From Wurfbainia villosa (Eukaryota; Streptophyta; Magnoliopsida; Zingiberales; Zingiberaceae), in contig CM045991.1 of assembly GCA_025175895.1 (NCBI GenBank), positions 76,247,174 through 76,311,173 of the forward strand: a stretch of DNA of 64,000 nt, given 5' to 3'. The number at the start of each line of letters is the position of its first letter. Position 1 is the first letter of the stretch. This document shows positions 1 through 10,810 of the stretch, in pieces. The notes below the pieces were generated by a model. The model saw only the letters and a list, made by a program, of their open reading frames with translations. It searched no databases and was not told the origin of the DNA. The position numbers were made by a program, and so were the translations under genes.

Positions 1-1911
1 TACAAGCCTCGTCTTCGTAGGAGTCACTAGCCTCATGTCGAAGATGATGTGATCGAGAGAAGATCACAATCCGAATCAAAATTCGGATTTGAAAATGAGT
101 CCCCAAAACTCGCTTCTCCGGAGAGGTATTCGTCAAACGATTGACGAATCCTTTGTCCTCCACCTATGAGGATTACCGGAGATCAAATCCCTGGCAAGGT
201 AGCCACTGTCGGAGCTCCAAACGTCGTCCAAATGATGCTCTGACACGAAAGGAAACAAGCTGTCCAGAAAAATTGGACAGCTTGGTGGAGGATTTGCGCC
301 AGCCCAAAGGAGGAAGGCCGATTGTTCCTTGGTCACCGGAGCCAAGGGATGTCATCGGAGGGTCGCTGGCAGCAGCAGGTGGTCGGAGACAGTCAGTGGC
401 ATCGGCGGAAGCAGCTGCAAGAGGCGGCAACCTTGTTGGGCGGCAAGAAGAGGAGAAGGGCTTGGGTGGCTAGGGTTTCCTCTAAAACAACTTATCCACG
501 AAAAACCCATAAGCCATGTTTTATAGAGAACACATTCTCCTAACAGTTATTGGTTCATAATCAAAATCCGTTAATCGGTCCAATAACTTTTGTTAAAATA
601 AATGAAACCACGTTGGTCTATTTTAAATTAAAACGAACCGAACCAACTTTGGTTCATTCGTTTAAGACAAACCAAACCACTTTGGTTTATTTTCCACCAT
701 TGGATTAGAACCAAACCAATTTGGTTCGTCCATCATGTCTTCAAAAGACTCGGCCCATCCATGCTTCCGTTGCGCCTGAAATGATTTCATGCTCGTTCCT
801 TGTTTGGTCCAACCAAACCAAGTTTCTCTCGATATGAGAATCTCATTCTCAAGCTCATTTTAAATCCTTCGGAGTACACTCGTTGTGCGTGTGACCAAAT
901 AGGTTCATGGTTTATGTTGGCCGTCTATAATTAACCATTAATTATAGAATGATCATGAGTGACATCTAGTAGTATATCATGATCCCCAATTAACTGAAAA
1001 ATCAATGGTTGATCCAGAACCATTTCTGAAACCCTTCAGCATCTACAATGAATCGTGCCCCGTTCCCTTCACTTATCTTATACCCACTTGGTTTAGGAAA
1101 TGGTCTATAGTGTCAGTTCCCATTAGGCTGACTATGTCACACCTAGCCTAAGTATCATTTCCTCATCCTATGGATTCTAGTTACTACACATGTATCCAAG
1201 AGTACCTTACTCTAAACATATAATGCTTTGGCCAAAGACTTTAGTAACAATCCGACGAGAGGCCATGAGTATACATCTCCTCACAAGGAGTGGTGAATCC
1301 TTTATAGGATATTCAAACACCTTCGGGCATTTGGACTCATGCCCAATCATCTCGGGTCCACATCTCCTTATAGATGCTTGCTTAAGATGTCAAAGCATAA
1401 GTCTTCATGACCAAGATGACTTGAATACTGCAAGTCAAAGGAACATCACAGTTAAGCTGCAGTAAGAACTTCATTGACATATCCATATATGAAGAGAACC
1501 ATATGAAGTCTTACAGCTGGTCACTCCAATGAACTAGTTACCATAACTAGCATTCACGATTAACTTCGGACATCACAATGTCTCCAGCCAATGAGAATCA
1601 GCTGCTTGGATACACAAAGGAGTATACCTCGTACTAGTCTCGACAGAATTGATGGTGTCCAAATCCATCAATTCATCGACTAGGGATAATTACAATACAT
1701 CACAATTACACATGTAGAGATACTCACTAGTTGTGATCTAATCACAAATTCTCTCATGCTGTGAATCGTATTATGGATATTCAGTAAATAAGTTTAAGAT
1801 CTAATCAAATACATGAAAACATGTATACTCAAATAGTTAATCTTCATTTATCATATAAATGGTTTAAACATAAGGCGATTGCCTCAAAACATCTCTCATA
1901 TATAACTAACA
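1..1911 (-). repeat. Cop1 3' LTR (partial)
   Basis: Matches 7431-9320 throughout with scattered substitutions and small indels. It ends in ...CTAACA directly before the polypurine tract, giving the minus-strand LTR start TGTTAG. A TATA-like CTATAAAA (minus strand) lies at 519-526, and repeated AACCAAAC/GTTTGGTT motifs lie at about 600-830 upstream of it. An open frame on the plus strand at 1190-1465 is antisense to the element and recurs in the other LTR copies. Confidence 0.93.
519..526 (-). promoter_or_regulatory. TATA box of Cop1 3' LTR
   Basis: Minus-strand CTATAAAA within the LTR, conserved at the same place in the other Cop1/H family LTRs (7928-7935, 45074-45081, 52605-52612). Position inside the LTR and conservation support a U3 promoter core; transcription itself cannot be seen. 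Confidence 0.6.
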
Positions 1912-1926
1912 AACTCCCACTTGGCT
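1912..1926 (-). other. Cop1 polypurine tract
   Basis: Minus strand reads GCCAAGTGGGAGTT and abuts the LTR start TGTTAG. This is the plus-strand DNA priming site of reverse transcription. The same tract is at 46444-46458 in H. Confidence 0.85.
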
Positions 1927-2579
1927 TAATGCCAATCGTCATGGTATCCAATACCATAAGCTCTAACATGACCCTCAAACTTACTTTGAGGTAAGGCCTT
2001 AGTTAAAAGATCCGCTAAGTTCTTTTCAGTGGGAATCTTATCGATTTGAATTTCGTTCCTACTGATAATCTCTCTGATCAGATGATAGCAGTGAAGCACG
2101 TGTTTGGATTGTTGATGAGACCTTGGCTCTTTTACCTGTGCAATTGCTCCATTATTGTCACAGTAAACTGGTATTGCTTCAACAATGGTTGGAACCACAC
2201 CAAGTTCATGAATCAACTTCTTGATTCAAACCGCTTCCTTTGCTTCTTCCGAAGCTGCAATGTATTCTGCCTCTGTGGTAGAATCCACTACAGTGTCTTG
2301 TTTGGAACTTTTCCAACTCACTGTGCCCCCATTCAAGGTGAACACGTACCCAGACTGAGACCTGGAATTATCCTTGTCTGTCTGGAAGCTGGCATCTGTA
2401 CACCCGCGTATCACCATGTCGCCTTCTCCATATATTAGGAACACATCCTTAGTTCTTCTTAAGTACTTAAGGATTGTCTTAACAGCCGTCCAATGATCCA
2501 TTCCTGGATCAGACTGGTATCTGCTCGTGACACTCAGAGCATACGATACATCGGGCCTCGTACATAATATAGCATACAT
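1926..2579 (-). pseudogene. Cop1 RNase H domain (broken)
   Basis: C-terminal part of a copia polyprotein that would degrade the RNA strand of the RNA-DNA hybrid. Two frames, 2226-2579 and 1926-2216, join by a frameshift. Visible motifs are CTDASFQTDKD, STTEAEYIAASEEA, VYCDNNGAIA and, near the end, EKNLADLLTKALP, which carry the acidic catalytic residues D, E and D and the usual copia tail. The last codons stop just before the polypurine tract, as expected for a full-length 3' end. It continues upstream into RT in another frame. Function is lost through frameshifts; family assignment is firm. Confidence 0.9.
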
Positions 2580-3592
2580 GATAGATCATATTGCGGATGC
2601 ATAGGGAATCTTACTCATGCAAATCCTCTCATCTTCTGTATGCGGAGACATAAACTTTGAAAGGTGTATCCCATGCCTGATGGGAAGGAAACCTTTCTTG
2701 GATTCTGACATGCTAAACCTTTTTAGCACTCGGTCTATATATGTAGACTATGAAAGACCAAGCAACCGATTCGATCTATCCCTATAGATCTTAATCCCGA
2801 GGATGTAGGTTGCTTCTCCCAGGTCTTTCATGGAGAACATCTTGGATAACCAAATTTTAACTAACTATAAGATAGAAATATCGTTTCCTATAAGTAATAT
2901 GTCATCGACATACAATACTAGGAACACGACTGCACTCCCACTAACCTTCTTGTACACACAAGGTTCGTCCGAATTTTGTGAGAAATCAAACTTTTTGATT
3001 GTCTCATCAAAATGGATATTTCAGCTCCTGGATGCTTGCTTTAGTCCATATATAGATCATCGCAATTTGCATATCTTGGTTTTATCAACCGATGTGAAAT
3101 CCTCAGGCTATATCATATACATGTCCTCGAGTAGGTTTCCATTAAGGAAAGCTATTTTCATATCCATCTACCATATCTCATAATCATAATGAGCTGCTAT
3201 GGCCAGGAGCATCCGAATGGATTTAAGCATAATAACAGGTGAATATGTCTCATCATAGTCAACTCCTTGCTTTTGACGATATCCTTTTGCCACCAGTCTA
3301 GCCTTATAGGTAATCACATTACCCTCCATGTCAGTTTTCTTCTTGAAAACCCACTTGTACCCTATAGGCTTTATGCCTTCAGGTAGGTCAACCATTGATT
3401 TTCATACATGGAATCCATTTCCGACTTTATGACATTAATCCATTTATCCCTTTCTGAACATTTCAGAACTTCTTCATAACTGGTAGGCTCCACATCATCA
3501 ATGAGTAACACATCGTTCGATTCACTTACAAGAAATCTATATCTCTCAGGAATGTTGCATGTTCTACCAGATTTACGAAGATGTGGTGTCAC
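2580..3592 (-). pseudogene. Cop1 reverse transcriptase domain (broken)
   Basis: Copia reverse transcriptase (RVT_2 type). The N-terminal frames 3371-3592 and 3168-3395 contain PIGYKWVFKKKTDMEGN and ARLVAKGYRQKQGVDYDETY, hallmark blocks of plant copia RT. The catalytic YVDD codons are intact at 2901-2912, but the flanking frame is shifted several times between 2600 and 3170. It lies between integrase and RNase H in one polyprotein, so it would have been released by the element protease. Several frameshifts make the product non-functional. Confidence 0.88.
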
Positions 3593-3631
3593 AATAGGTC
3601 CAGCCGATGGCTCATCACTATGAGTTATCGG

Positions 3632-4573
3632 TTATGGTGCTTCACCAGGTATCTCATCAATGTCTATTTGAGTCTCTCGAGCCTCTTTAAGCTCAACGAT
3701 ACTCCCACTATTTTCTTGCAAGAGAAACTCTTTCTCTAGAAACACAACATGCCTTGAAACAAACACCTTTTGTTCCACAGGATGATAGAATTGGTAACCC
3801 CTCGTTTCCTTAGGGTATCCAATAAATAGACATTTATCAGACGTAGCATCTAGTTTGTCTGATACAATCCACTTCACATAAGCAGGACAACCCCATATCT
3901 TCATGTAAGATACATGAGGTTTCTTACTATTCCATATCTCATATGGAGTAGTAAGGACTACCTTGGTTGACATTCTGTTTAGCAAGTAAACAACTGTCTG
4001 AAGTGCATAGCCCCAAAATGACTTGGGAAGATTCGCATGATTCATCATCAACCTGACCATGTTTAACAAGGTCCGGTTACACCTCTCAGATACACCATTA
4101 TGCTGTGGTGTATATGGCAGAGTCCATTGAGACAATATACCATTGTCTCTTAGATAATCTAGAAACTCTTGACTCAAGTATTCACCATCTCAATCCGATC
4201 GAAGTATTTTAATACTCTTGTCATGTTGTTTCTCTACTTCATTTCTAAATTCTTTAAACCTTTCAAAGGTTTTAGACTTGTGTTTCATCAAGAACATATA
4301 CCCAAATCGTGAGTGATCATCGGTGAAGGTAATGAAGTAGCTATAGCCTCCTAGAGCTTGAGTTGACATAGGTCCACATACATCAGTATGTATTAGACCA
4401 AGCAACTCTCCCACTCGTTCACCTTTTCCTATAAAAGGTAACTTAGTCATCTTGCCTTTTAAGCATGATTCACATGCATCGTATGAATCTAATTCAAATA
4501 ATTCTAGAATTCCACATCGGTGTAATTTGGACATGCGTTTCTTGCTTACATGACCAAGACGACAATGCCACAT
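3632..4573 (-). pseudogene. Cop1 integrase (broken)
   Basis: Inserts the DNA copy into the host chromosome. Frame 4190-4573 starts with the zinc-binding part: MWHCRLGHVSKKRMSKL and the CESC motif give the H, H, C and C ligands. It is followed by the first catalytic Asp in IHTDVCGPM. Frame 3632-4177 continues after a stop near 4185 with SQEFLDYLRDNGI, NGVSERCNRTLLNM (third catalytic acid, E), the FWGYALQT block, WGCPAYVKW and LFIGYPKETRGYQFYHP. The second Asp lies at the SD of the first frame's end. One in-frame break separates the two parts. Confidence 0.9.
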
Positions 4574-4597
4574 GTAGGATTCTAATTGATTATCCTT

Positions 4598-4990
4598 TCA
4601 AGCATGCTCGTTGCTCGCTTCGATATTGAAAATGTCACTGGATATGTCCAATGTATAAATACGATTGCTCAAAGTTCCAGTCCCATAAAGTACGCCATTC
4701 AAAGTTATATAACAATAATTATTACTAAAAATCAAATGGTAACCATTTCTATTTAAGCAAGAAATAGAAACAATATTCATTTTTAGAGAAGGAACATAAT
4801 AGCAATTGTTCAGTTCTAAGACAAGTCCACTAGGGAGCTTCAGCAAATAAGTTCCGATGGCGACCGCAGCAACCTTTGCTCCATTGCCAACTCGCAAATT
4901 TAACTCCCCTATGATGAGTCTTTTTCTATTCCTTAGCCCATGTATGTCATTACATATATGTGAGCCACACCCAGTATCCAATACCTAAGT
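4598..4990 (-). pseudogene. Cop1 aspartic protease and pre-integrase segment
   Basis: Begins with the active-site motif LDTGCGSHICND (DTG codons at 4970-4978), followed by a GELNLRVGNGAKVAAVAIG block and by YYVPSLKMNIVSISCL, typical of plant copia proteases. The protease would cut the gag-pol polyprotein in the virus-like particle. The frame is open for 127 codons, then breaks near 4590 just before the integrase zinc region. Catalytic residues look intact; upstream linkage to gag is lost. Confidence 0.88.
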
Positions 4991-5069
4991 GTCTAAGGAA
5001 ATAGAATGACATTCAATAACGAAGATACCTGAAGAGGATGGGGCATCGGATGCCTTCTTCTTCTTCACA

Positions 5070-5840
5070 GACTCAAGATAAATCTTACAGTTTCTTCGCC
5101 AGTGGCCTCCTTACCACAATGATGGCAAGTGCCCTTTTGTGCTAGTTCTGCCTTCTTGGCCTTTTTCTTCTTCCCTTTGGTCTATTCTTTTGACCTCCTC
5201 TTAGAATCTTTCTTTGAGGAATCAACTAATGAACTGCCTTCTCCTAATGCTTCACAGAAGGCTCTACAGTCTTCAGCATATTGAGGAGCTCAGGAATAGT
5301 GGATTCGAGTTTGTTCATCCGGTAGTTCATCACAAATTGTGAGATACTCTTGGGCAAACAATGCAGAATTAAGTTAATACTTAATTCATGATCCATCACA
5401 AACCTGAGGGTAGCCAACCGCTCGATGTACCCATTCATCTTTAGCACAAACTGCACTACAGATGAACCTTCTTGCATCTTAGAGGTGAAGAGGAGCCTGG
5501 AGACTTCGAACCTTTCGGATCTCACTTGCTCATCAAACAACTCATGAAGATGGAAGACTATGGTATTAGCATCCATATGCTCATGCTGCTTCTCCAGCTC
5601 GGGTACCATCACGGTTAGCATGATGCAACTCGCCAGTTCAGAATCAGCCACATGTTTCTGATAGGCCAACAATTGGTATGGAGTTGCATCGTCCTTAGGA
5701 CGGTTGGGAAGAGGCTCTTCGAGGACATACATGAGCTTTTTTGCTTTGAGAACAATTCTCAAGTTTCTAAGCCAGTCCAAGAAGTTAGGCCTAGTCAATT
5801 TGTTTGAATCCAAAATAGTGCGCAAATTCAAAGACGTCAT
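5070..5840 (-). pseudogene. Cop1 gag with CCHC zinc knuckle
   Basis: Gag of the UBN2 type builds the virus-like particle. The best start is the ATG at 5840 (TTG and ATC codons precede it in frame), giving MTSLNLRTILDSNKL. The frame runs about 198 codons to 5244 with ELFDEQVRSERFEVSRLL and the FVMNYRMNKLESTIPELLNML block. After a frame break, the nucleocapsid zinc knuckle (C-H-H-C-G-K-E, then a disturbed H..C) sits near 5090-5135. In H the same knuckle is readable as CHHCGKEGHWRRNC. The run between gag and protease has further shifts. Confidence 0.85.
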
Positions 5841-7123
5841 GATCAATCGATTAACCTAGAAATACAAAATCGAGCATATATGAGAAAGATGGAAAAATGA
5901 ATCAACATACATTTACAAATCCCATTCATTTTTCGAATTTAAAAACTCCAAAATCACCTCGGGAGATCGTAGGTCCATCTCCGAATGGGTTGATATCCAA
6001 CATAGATATGAACAATCTTGGAGAGAGTCCAACAAGCCATTCATAGCTACAATGGTGGGTATCAAGTATACCGATTGCATATCACATATATGCAACTATC
6101 ACAATGTGCTATCAACTAATTGAATGTTCACACATACATCGGGTTGTTAACTCATTAACAAGTATGCATCATATACATAGCACCCAACTTCACCTCCCTT
6201 CACATCAACCTTGGAGAGAGTCCAACAAGTCAATGCTTCTGGTTAAAGCCAACCCATTAATCAAGAAATAACTTTAATATGGTTAGAGCACATTCAATCA
6301 ATTAGTCTGGCTTGGAGAGAGTCCAACAACCAAAACTAACAATTGACCCCTGACTCTTACCATATTAGTATTAAACTATTCCATGGTTTGAACATGTTTA
6401 GGTTCGAGTCGGGCTTGAAGATAGTCCAACAACCCAAACAAGAAACAGAACTCTGGTTCCAACCATATTAATGGAAGGTGTAGGCTTTAATATTGTGTAA
6501 GGGTTTTAATGTCTCATCCTCTTTGCATGCAAATAACTATTATCTATATGGCATGACATACATGACATACATCTACATGTCATGACACACATGACATAAT
6601 GATATGCATCTAATGCAATTACATGACATACTATTATGGCATGTACAATTATTTCCTTATATGTCATAACTATTTATGGAAATAAAATATGTTTGAGATT
6701 TGAATCCCCAAATCAAATCATGATTAAATTAGGAAACAAATTTCGAAATCTAATCACATATTCTATTTATAGAAAGTCTTAATTAAGGAAAGTCAAATTT
6801 AATTTAGGAAACAAATTTCCTAAATTGTTAAAACTATTTATGGAAATAAAATATGTTTTAGATTTGATTCCCAAATCAAATCTGGATTAAATTAGGAAAC
6901 AAATTTTCAAATATAATCACATATTTTATTTATGGAAAGTGTTAATTTCCATAAATACTTCTAAACTTTCCAAAAGTAGAAGATTTCCATAAACACATCA
7001 AAACTTTCCAAAATTAGGAAATTTCCATAAATACTTCTAAACTTTCCAAAAGTAGAAAATTTCCATAATGAAAATTACAACTATCACAAAATAATTTTAC
7101 AATTATGTCGAAACATAACCTGG
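5841..7123 (-). other. Cop1 untranslated leader
   Basis: About 1.3 kb between primer site and gag start without a supported gene. It holds the four-copy hairpin motif at 6017-6432, a CATGACATACATG-rich stretch at about 6545-6660, and an A+T-rich stretch at 6660-7080 with repeated TTTCCATAAATACTTCTAAACT units. The same arrangement is found in H at 50342-51615. Confidence 0.7.
6017..6432 (-). repeat. Four spaced copies of a 19-base hairpin motif in the Cop1 leader
   Basis: Plus-strand CTTGGAGAGAGTCCAACAA at 6017-6035, 6210-6228 and 6311-6329, with a decayed copy at 6414-6432. In the element RNA the core is UUGGA-CUCUC-UCCAA, a 5-base stem with a 5-base loop. Start spacings are 193, 101 and 103, identical to the array in H. 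Confidence 0.85.
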
Positions 7124-7135
7124 GCTCTGATACCA
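7124..7135 (-). other. Cop1 primer binding site
   Basis: Plus-strand GCTCTGATACCA, that is TGGTATCAGAGC on the element strand, complementary to the 3' end of plant initiator-Met tRNA, one base from the LTR end. Confidence 0.92.
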
Positions 7136-7136
7136 C

Positions 7137-9320
7137 TGTTGGATTTCGGGCACCCCTGCGAGTGTGTGTTCGAACATGTTTCGTAAACATGTGCACAGTG
7201 GAAGAATTAAAAAGCAATAAATCTAATTTATTACAACACACACATCACACATATGCATAGTACAACATGTGTAGAGATAATTATAGTTTCAAATTTTATA
7301 ATAAAAGGAAATTATGCTAGTTATACCTGACGTATCATGTGCAGCGGGAATGACATCAACCAGAGCAACTCTCGCTAGAATTGCCTCTATCCGTATCCAC
7401 GCAGAGTACCGTCGGGATAGCTTCGCCAAGCTACGAGCCTAGTCTTCGTAGGAGTCATTAGCCTCGTGTCGAAGACGATGTGATCGAGAGAAGATCACAA
7501 TCCGAATCAAAATTCGGATTAGAAAACGAGTCCCCAAAACTCACTTCTCCGGAGAGGTATTCGTCAACAGATTGACGAATCCTTAGTCCTCCACCTATGA
7601 GGATTACCGAAGAATGATTCCCCGGGAAGGTAGCCGCTGTCGGACCTCCAAACGTCGTCCAAACGATGCTCCGACATGAAAGGAAACAAGCTGTCCAGAA
7701 AAATAGGACAGCTTTTTGGAGGATTTGCGCCGGCCTAAAGGAGGAAGGTCGGCTGGACCTTGGTCACAAGAGCCAAGGAATGTCACCAGAGGTTCTCCGG
7801 TAGTAGCAGTGGTCAGGCAAAGCGTCGGGGCCGCGACAGAATGCAAGAAAGGTTAGAAGAGGAGAAGGGCTTGGATGGGTAGGGTTTCTCCAAAAACAAC
7901 TTATCCACGAAAAACTTTTAAGCCATGTTTTATAGAGAACACATTCTCCTAAAGGTTATTGGTTCATAATCAAAACCCGTTAACCCTCTCCAATAACTTA
8001 AGTTAAAAGAAACCAAACCGCGTTGGTCTATTTTAAGTTAAAACGAACCGAACCATCTTTGGTTCATTCTTTTAAAACAAACCAAACCACTTTGGTTTAT
8101 TTTCCACCATTGGATTAGAACCAAACCAATTTGGTTCATCCATCATGTCTTCATAAGACTCGGCCCATCCATGCTTCCGTTGCGTCTGAAATAGTTTCAT
8201 GCTCACTTCTTGTTTGGTCCAACCAAACCTAGTTTCTCTCGATATGAGAATCACATTCTCAAGCTCATTTTAAATCATTCGGATTACACTTGTTGTGTGT
8301 GTGACTAAATAGGTTCTCGGTTTATATTGGCCGTCTATAATTAACCATTAATTATAGAACGATTATGAGTGGCACCTAGTAGTACATCATGATCCCCAAT
8401 TAACCAAAAAATCAACGGTTGATCCAGAACCATTTTTGAAACCCTTCAGCAACTACAATGAATCGTTCCCAATTCCCTTCACTCATCTTATACCCACTTG
8501 GTTCAGGACATGGTCTGTAGTGTCAGTCCCCTCTAGGCTGACTATGTCACACCTAGCCCAAGTATCATTTCCTCATCCTACGGATTCTAGTTACTGCACA
8601 GGTATCCAAGAGTACCTTACTCTAAACATGTAATATTTTGGCCAAAGACTTTAGTAACAATCCGATGAGAGGCCATGGGATACATCTTCTCGCAAGAAGT
8701 GGTGAATCCTTTATAGGCTATTCAAACACTTTTGGGCATTTTGACTCATGCCCAATCATCTCGGGTCCACATCTCCTTAGAGATGCTTGCTTAAGATGTC
8801 AAAGCATAAGTCTTCATGACCAAGATGACTTAAATACCGCAAGTCAAAGGAACATCGCAATTAAGCTGCAGTAAGAAGTTCATTGACATATCCATATATG
8901 TAGAGAATCATATGAAGTCTTACAGTTGGTCACTCCAATGAACTAGTTACCATAACTAGCATTCACGATTAACTCCGGACATCACAATGTCTCCAGGCAG
9001 TGAGAATCAGCTACTTGAATACACCAAGGAGTATACCTCGTGCTAGTCTCGACAGAATTGATGGTGTCTAAATCCATCAATTCATCGACTAGGGATAATT
9101 CCAATACATCACAATTACACATGTAGAGATTCTCGCTAGTTGTGATCCAATCACAAATTCTCTCATGCTATGAATCATATTGTGGACATTTAGTAAATGA
9201 GTTTAAGATCTAATCAAATATATGAAAACATGTATACTCAAATAGCAAATCTTTATTTTTCATATAAATGATTTAAACATAAGGCGATTGCCTTAAGACA
9301 TCTCTCATATATAACTAACA
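7137..9320 (-). repeat. Cop1 5' LTR (complete)
   Basis: 2184 bases, TGTTGG...CTAACA on the plus strand. The primer site fixes the left end; the point where similarity to the 3' LTR and to element H stops fixes the right end. It holds the TATA box (7928-7935), an array of AACCAAAC motifs (8011-8228) and an antisense open frame (8638-8874). From 7595 rightwards it is duplicated at 52273-53995. Confidence 0.93.
7928..8228 (-). promoter_or_regulatory. Cop1 5' LTR promoter: TATA box and AACCAAAC array
   Basis: TATA-like CTATAAAA (minus) at 7928-7935. Upstream on the same strand the 8-mer AACCAAAC (plus-strand spelling) occurs exactly at 8011, 8080, 8119 and 8221, mixed with reverse copies TTTGGTT, several of them forming small inverted repeats around AACCAAACCA. 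AACCAAAC fits the plant MYB site consensus MACCWAMC. A role as an enhancer is inference. Confidence 0.5.
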
Positions 9321-9656
9321 CTTGTCACTTTGCTCCATAGCTCTTTGGCATCCAAGTATTCACCTAAGCTACACAAGATGTCATTAGGAATCAAATCAAT
9401 AAAAAATTTTACTACCTTTTTTTTTTCTCGAATAATTGGATTGTTCCTCACTCCATCTCTTCATTTTGAGGAATCCTCCCTTTGACCCTCTTGGATATTC
9501 AAATCCTTCCATCAAAGCGGACCACTCCTCAAGGCCCCTCATCATCAAGAAGTCTTCAATTCTTCCCTTCCATGAGTTGAAGCCTTCTCATCCATAAAAT
9601 GCATACGGGGGGACCAGTGTGTTGATGTCCCATCCCAATTGTTCTTGAAATTCCAT
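9321..9656 (-). pseudogene. A gag, N-terminal fragment
   Basis: Starts at the ATG at 9654-9656 (MEFQEQLGWDIN), 55 bases after the primer site. A stop at about 9590 interrupts it, then the gag signature WSALMEGFEYPRGSKGGFLKM follows, matching the B gag block WSTLMDGFDFPRGSKGGFL. The poly-T run near 9420 shifts the frame. The sequence ends at the Cop1 insertion in a block that corresponds to LGEYKDAKEFLSEL of B. Particle-forming gag by homology; clearly non-functional here. Confidence 0.75.
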
Positions 9657-9710
9657 CTTCCTTCCTCTAGTGCGCTTGCTCCCGGTTGTTAGTCCGTTGA
9701 AGAACTCGTA

Positions 9711-9722
9711 GTTCTGATACCA
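9711..9722 (-). other. A primer binding site
   Basis: Plus-strand GTTCTGATACCA, one base different from the initiator-Met consensus, two bases from the LTR end at 9725. Confidence 0.8.
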
Positions 9723-9724
9723 CT

Positions 9725-10810
9725 TGTTAGGACATGTGTGCCGGCTAGACGGGGGTGAATAGCGATTCGACGTTGCTTGATGGAATTTGATCGCGTTCAT
9801 CTCTACAACACTTGTTAATGCAGCGGAAATAATAATAACAATAATAAAAGACAAAACAAGCACAAGAGACAACCGATATAACGTGGTTCGAAACCGAATG
9901 GTTCCTACTCCACGGATTGGGCTCGAATGAGCCCTAGCGATGCCAATCACACACCACTACTCAATAACTCCTTCTCGGAACAATCTAGAGGTGGAGAAAC
10001 CTCTTACAACTGTTCTAACAATAATAAGAAATGAATACAAGCTATTACAATGAAATACAATAAAAGAATGCAAAAAAAAACTTTACAATCGATCTTTTGG
10101 AAGCTTACTTGTTTGGTTGCTTGAGTTGCACTTGGAGACCCCAAATTACACAAGCAATTCACCCCAAAACTCCTCAAAGAACCATTGCCGAAAACCTCCT
10201 CAACAAGCTTCATTTATAGCTTCTCCTTGGGCTGGATTCCGCCTAACAGTCGACCGATCGGGACCATCAGTCGACTGCCCCTGTAGTCATTGTCTCACAA
10301 CAGAATGAACCACGTTGGATAAGTCCAACGGATAGACCATCAGTCGACTGATCGAGCCTTCACTCGATTTCTAAACCCTAACAGTCGACTCGGAAAACTT
10401 CTTTGCTCGAATTCTCGATTGATCGATCTCAAGATCGACGACTCAGCCAAGAATTGATCGCCAATCGGCAAATGATCGCCAAGCCAATTCTTGCAGTCGA
10501 ACTCCCATTGACTCACACCAGTTGACTAACCATAGGTCTCAGTCGACTGATACACCTCAAACATGAGGTTTTACCTCAAGTATGGTGCCCCCATACTTCC
10601 TAAACCACCCTTAGCCTAGACCTAAGCCTTATAGCCTCCTCTGTTAGCCTCGCGCCTATCCGATCCCTCCAAGTCATCCATGACTTGTTCATCCATAGGC
10701 TAGCCTTCAGGTGCTTACATAAGATATTGTCATGCTAATGTGGTCCACACCGCCAAGGCACATTGGCTTATGCTGCCAAGATTCCGCTTGGACTTTACGC
10801 CGCCAACCAT
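9725..10810 (-). repeat. A 5' LTR (right part missing)
   Basis: Plus-strand start TGTTAGGACATG. TATA-like CTATAAAT (minus) at 10212-10219. Contains the palindrome CAGTCGACTG at 10268, 10341 and 10540. It breaks off after ...GCCGCCAACCAT, where the B LTR begins; the sequence that should follow is seen in the B LTR from about 11910 on. Confidence 0.75.

Larger units (their letters stand above)
1..9320 (-). mobile_element. Cop1: Ty1/copia LTR retrotransposon, 3' LTR truncated by window start
   Basis: Read on the minus strand the order is 5' LTR (7137-9320), primer site, long leader, gag, protease, integrase, reverse transcriptase, RNase H, polypurine tract, 3' LTR (1-1911, its last 290 bases or so outside the window). 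Integrase before reverse transcriptase is the Ty1/copia order. The interior is about 5.2 kb and the LTR about 2.2 kb, which is long for copia. The two LTRs differ by several percent by eye and every gene is broken, so this is an old, dead copy. H at 44316 belongs to the same family. The right flank, starting CTTGT, lies inside the gag of element A, so Cop1 inserted into A. The left flank and the matching target duplication are outside the window. RT and RNase H residues suggest the Angela/Tork side of copia; that lineage call is from memory. Confidence 0.93.
9321..10810 (-). mobile_element. A: 5' end of a gag element, cut by Cop1 and by B
   Basis: On the minus strand: 5' LTR (9725 to about 10810, interrupted by B), primer site and the first part of gag, which stops where Cop1 inserted at 9320/9321. 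No pol is present in what remains. The LTR closely resembles that of B and ends like that of C (CTAGACGGGGGTGAATAGC motif), so A, B and C are related families. Confidence 0.75.

Noticed and set aside
141..543. Plus-strand open frames of 65-110 codons at the left edge
   Set aside because: They lie inside the Cop1 LTR, antisense to the element, are not kept in the other LTR copies and have no recognisable domain.
6545..6660. CATGACATAC-rich stretch as a satellite or origin
   Set aside because: Only about 100 bases, irregular, and part of the retrotransposon leader in both Cop1 and H.
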